Part shown: one piece after another, positions 5,328 to 5,369 of the stretch | Numbering within the stretch: the first letter of the stretch is position 1 | Layout: each line of letters opens with the position of its first letter | Assembly (NCBI GenBank): GCA_027028225.1 | Contig: JALVJP010000039.1 | Span: forward strand, 1-5,369 | DNA: 5,369 bases | Direction: 5' to 3' | Source of the DNA: Candidatus Parcubacteria bacterium | Lineage (GTDB): Bacteria > Patescibacteriota > Minisyncoccia > Phycocordibacterales > UBA1006 | Notes under the pieces: generated by a model | What the model was told of the DNA's origin: nothing | Databases searched by the model: none | The model's input: the letters and a program-made list of their open reading frames with translations, nothing else | Position numbers and translations under genes: made by a program

Positions 5328-5369
5328 TAGGAGATGAGCTTGTCAAAGAGTGATGGGTGATCAACTTGG
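5327..5369 (-). CDS. C-terminal end of an unidentified minus-strand gene (partial)
   Basis: The minus strand entering at the right edge reads '..QVDHPSLFDKLIS' and then TAG at 5329-5327. It looks like an amphipathic protein C-terminus, and its stop is followed directly by two hairpins, as expected for a gene end. The codons (CTC, ATC, TCC, AAG) resemble those used in smc. Thirteen codons are too few to name the protein. If real, it is the gene upstream of smc on the same strand but in a separate transcript, given the hairpins and the independent smc promoter. Confidence 0.4.
   Translation of the reverse strand, partial: QVDHPSLFDKLIS

Overview
The window looks like a piece of a bacterial chromosome from the Candidate Phyla Radiation (Patescibacteria), probably a Parcubacteria-like lineage. 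That assignment rests on protein character: a very short SMC that keeps the SMC signatures 'LSGGERSLTSIALLFA' and 'NPPPFLILDETDAALDEENS', and a compact FtsE/FtsX pair. Base composition is moderately AT-rich, genes are tightly packed, and each complete gene appears to have its own promoter or terminator. The assignment is an inference from memory of these families, not from a search.

Layout, left to right. (1) 1-118: little that can be resolved, possibly the 3' end of a rightward gene, then a strong hairpin terminator that ends the ftsEX transcript on the minus strand. (2) 188-1782, minus strand: ftsE followed 5 bp later by ftsX, a two-gene operon for the cell-division ABC-type complex. A TGnTATTAT extended -10 box sits so close to the ftsE start that the mRNA is probably leaderless. 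(3) 1783-2181: a 400-bp gap with an imperfect hairpin of about 107 nt, one perfect DnaA-box sequence, and a promoter whose -35/-10 spacer contains eight CT repeats. (4) 2182-2601, plus strand: a 139-residue protein of unknown function with two predicted membrane helices. (5) 2613-2639: a bidirectional terminator shared with the convergent smc gene. (6) 2644-4911, minus strand: smc, 755 residues, with intact ATPase motifs but shortened coiled coils and no recognisable canonical hinge. (7) 4912-5326: smc ribosome binding site and promoter, then an AT-rich gap with several stem-loops and a plus-strand TTGACA promoter that could make a short RNA. (8) 5327-5369: probably the last 13 codons of another minus-strand gene, ending in two tandem hairpins.

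Functionally the window joins septum formation and peptidoglycan remodelling (FtsEX) to chromosome organisation (SMC). No ScpA, ScpB or murein hydrolase partner lies within it. I did not find a CRISPR array, insertion sequence, tRNA, rRNA or a clear defence system. The best candidates for something new are the mini-hinge SMC, the long intergenic hairpin, and the CT-repeat promoter.
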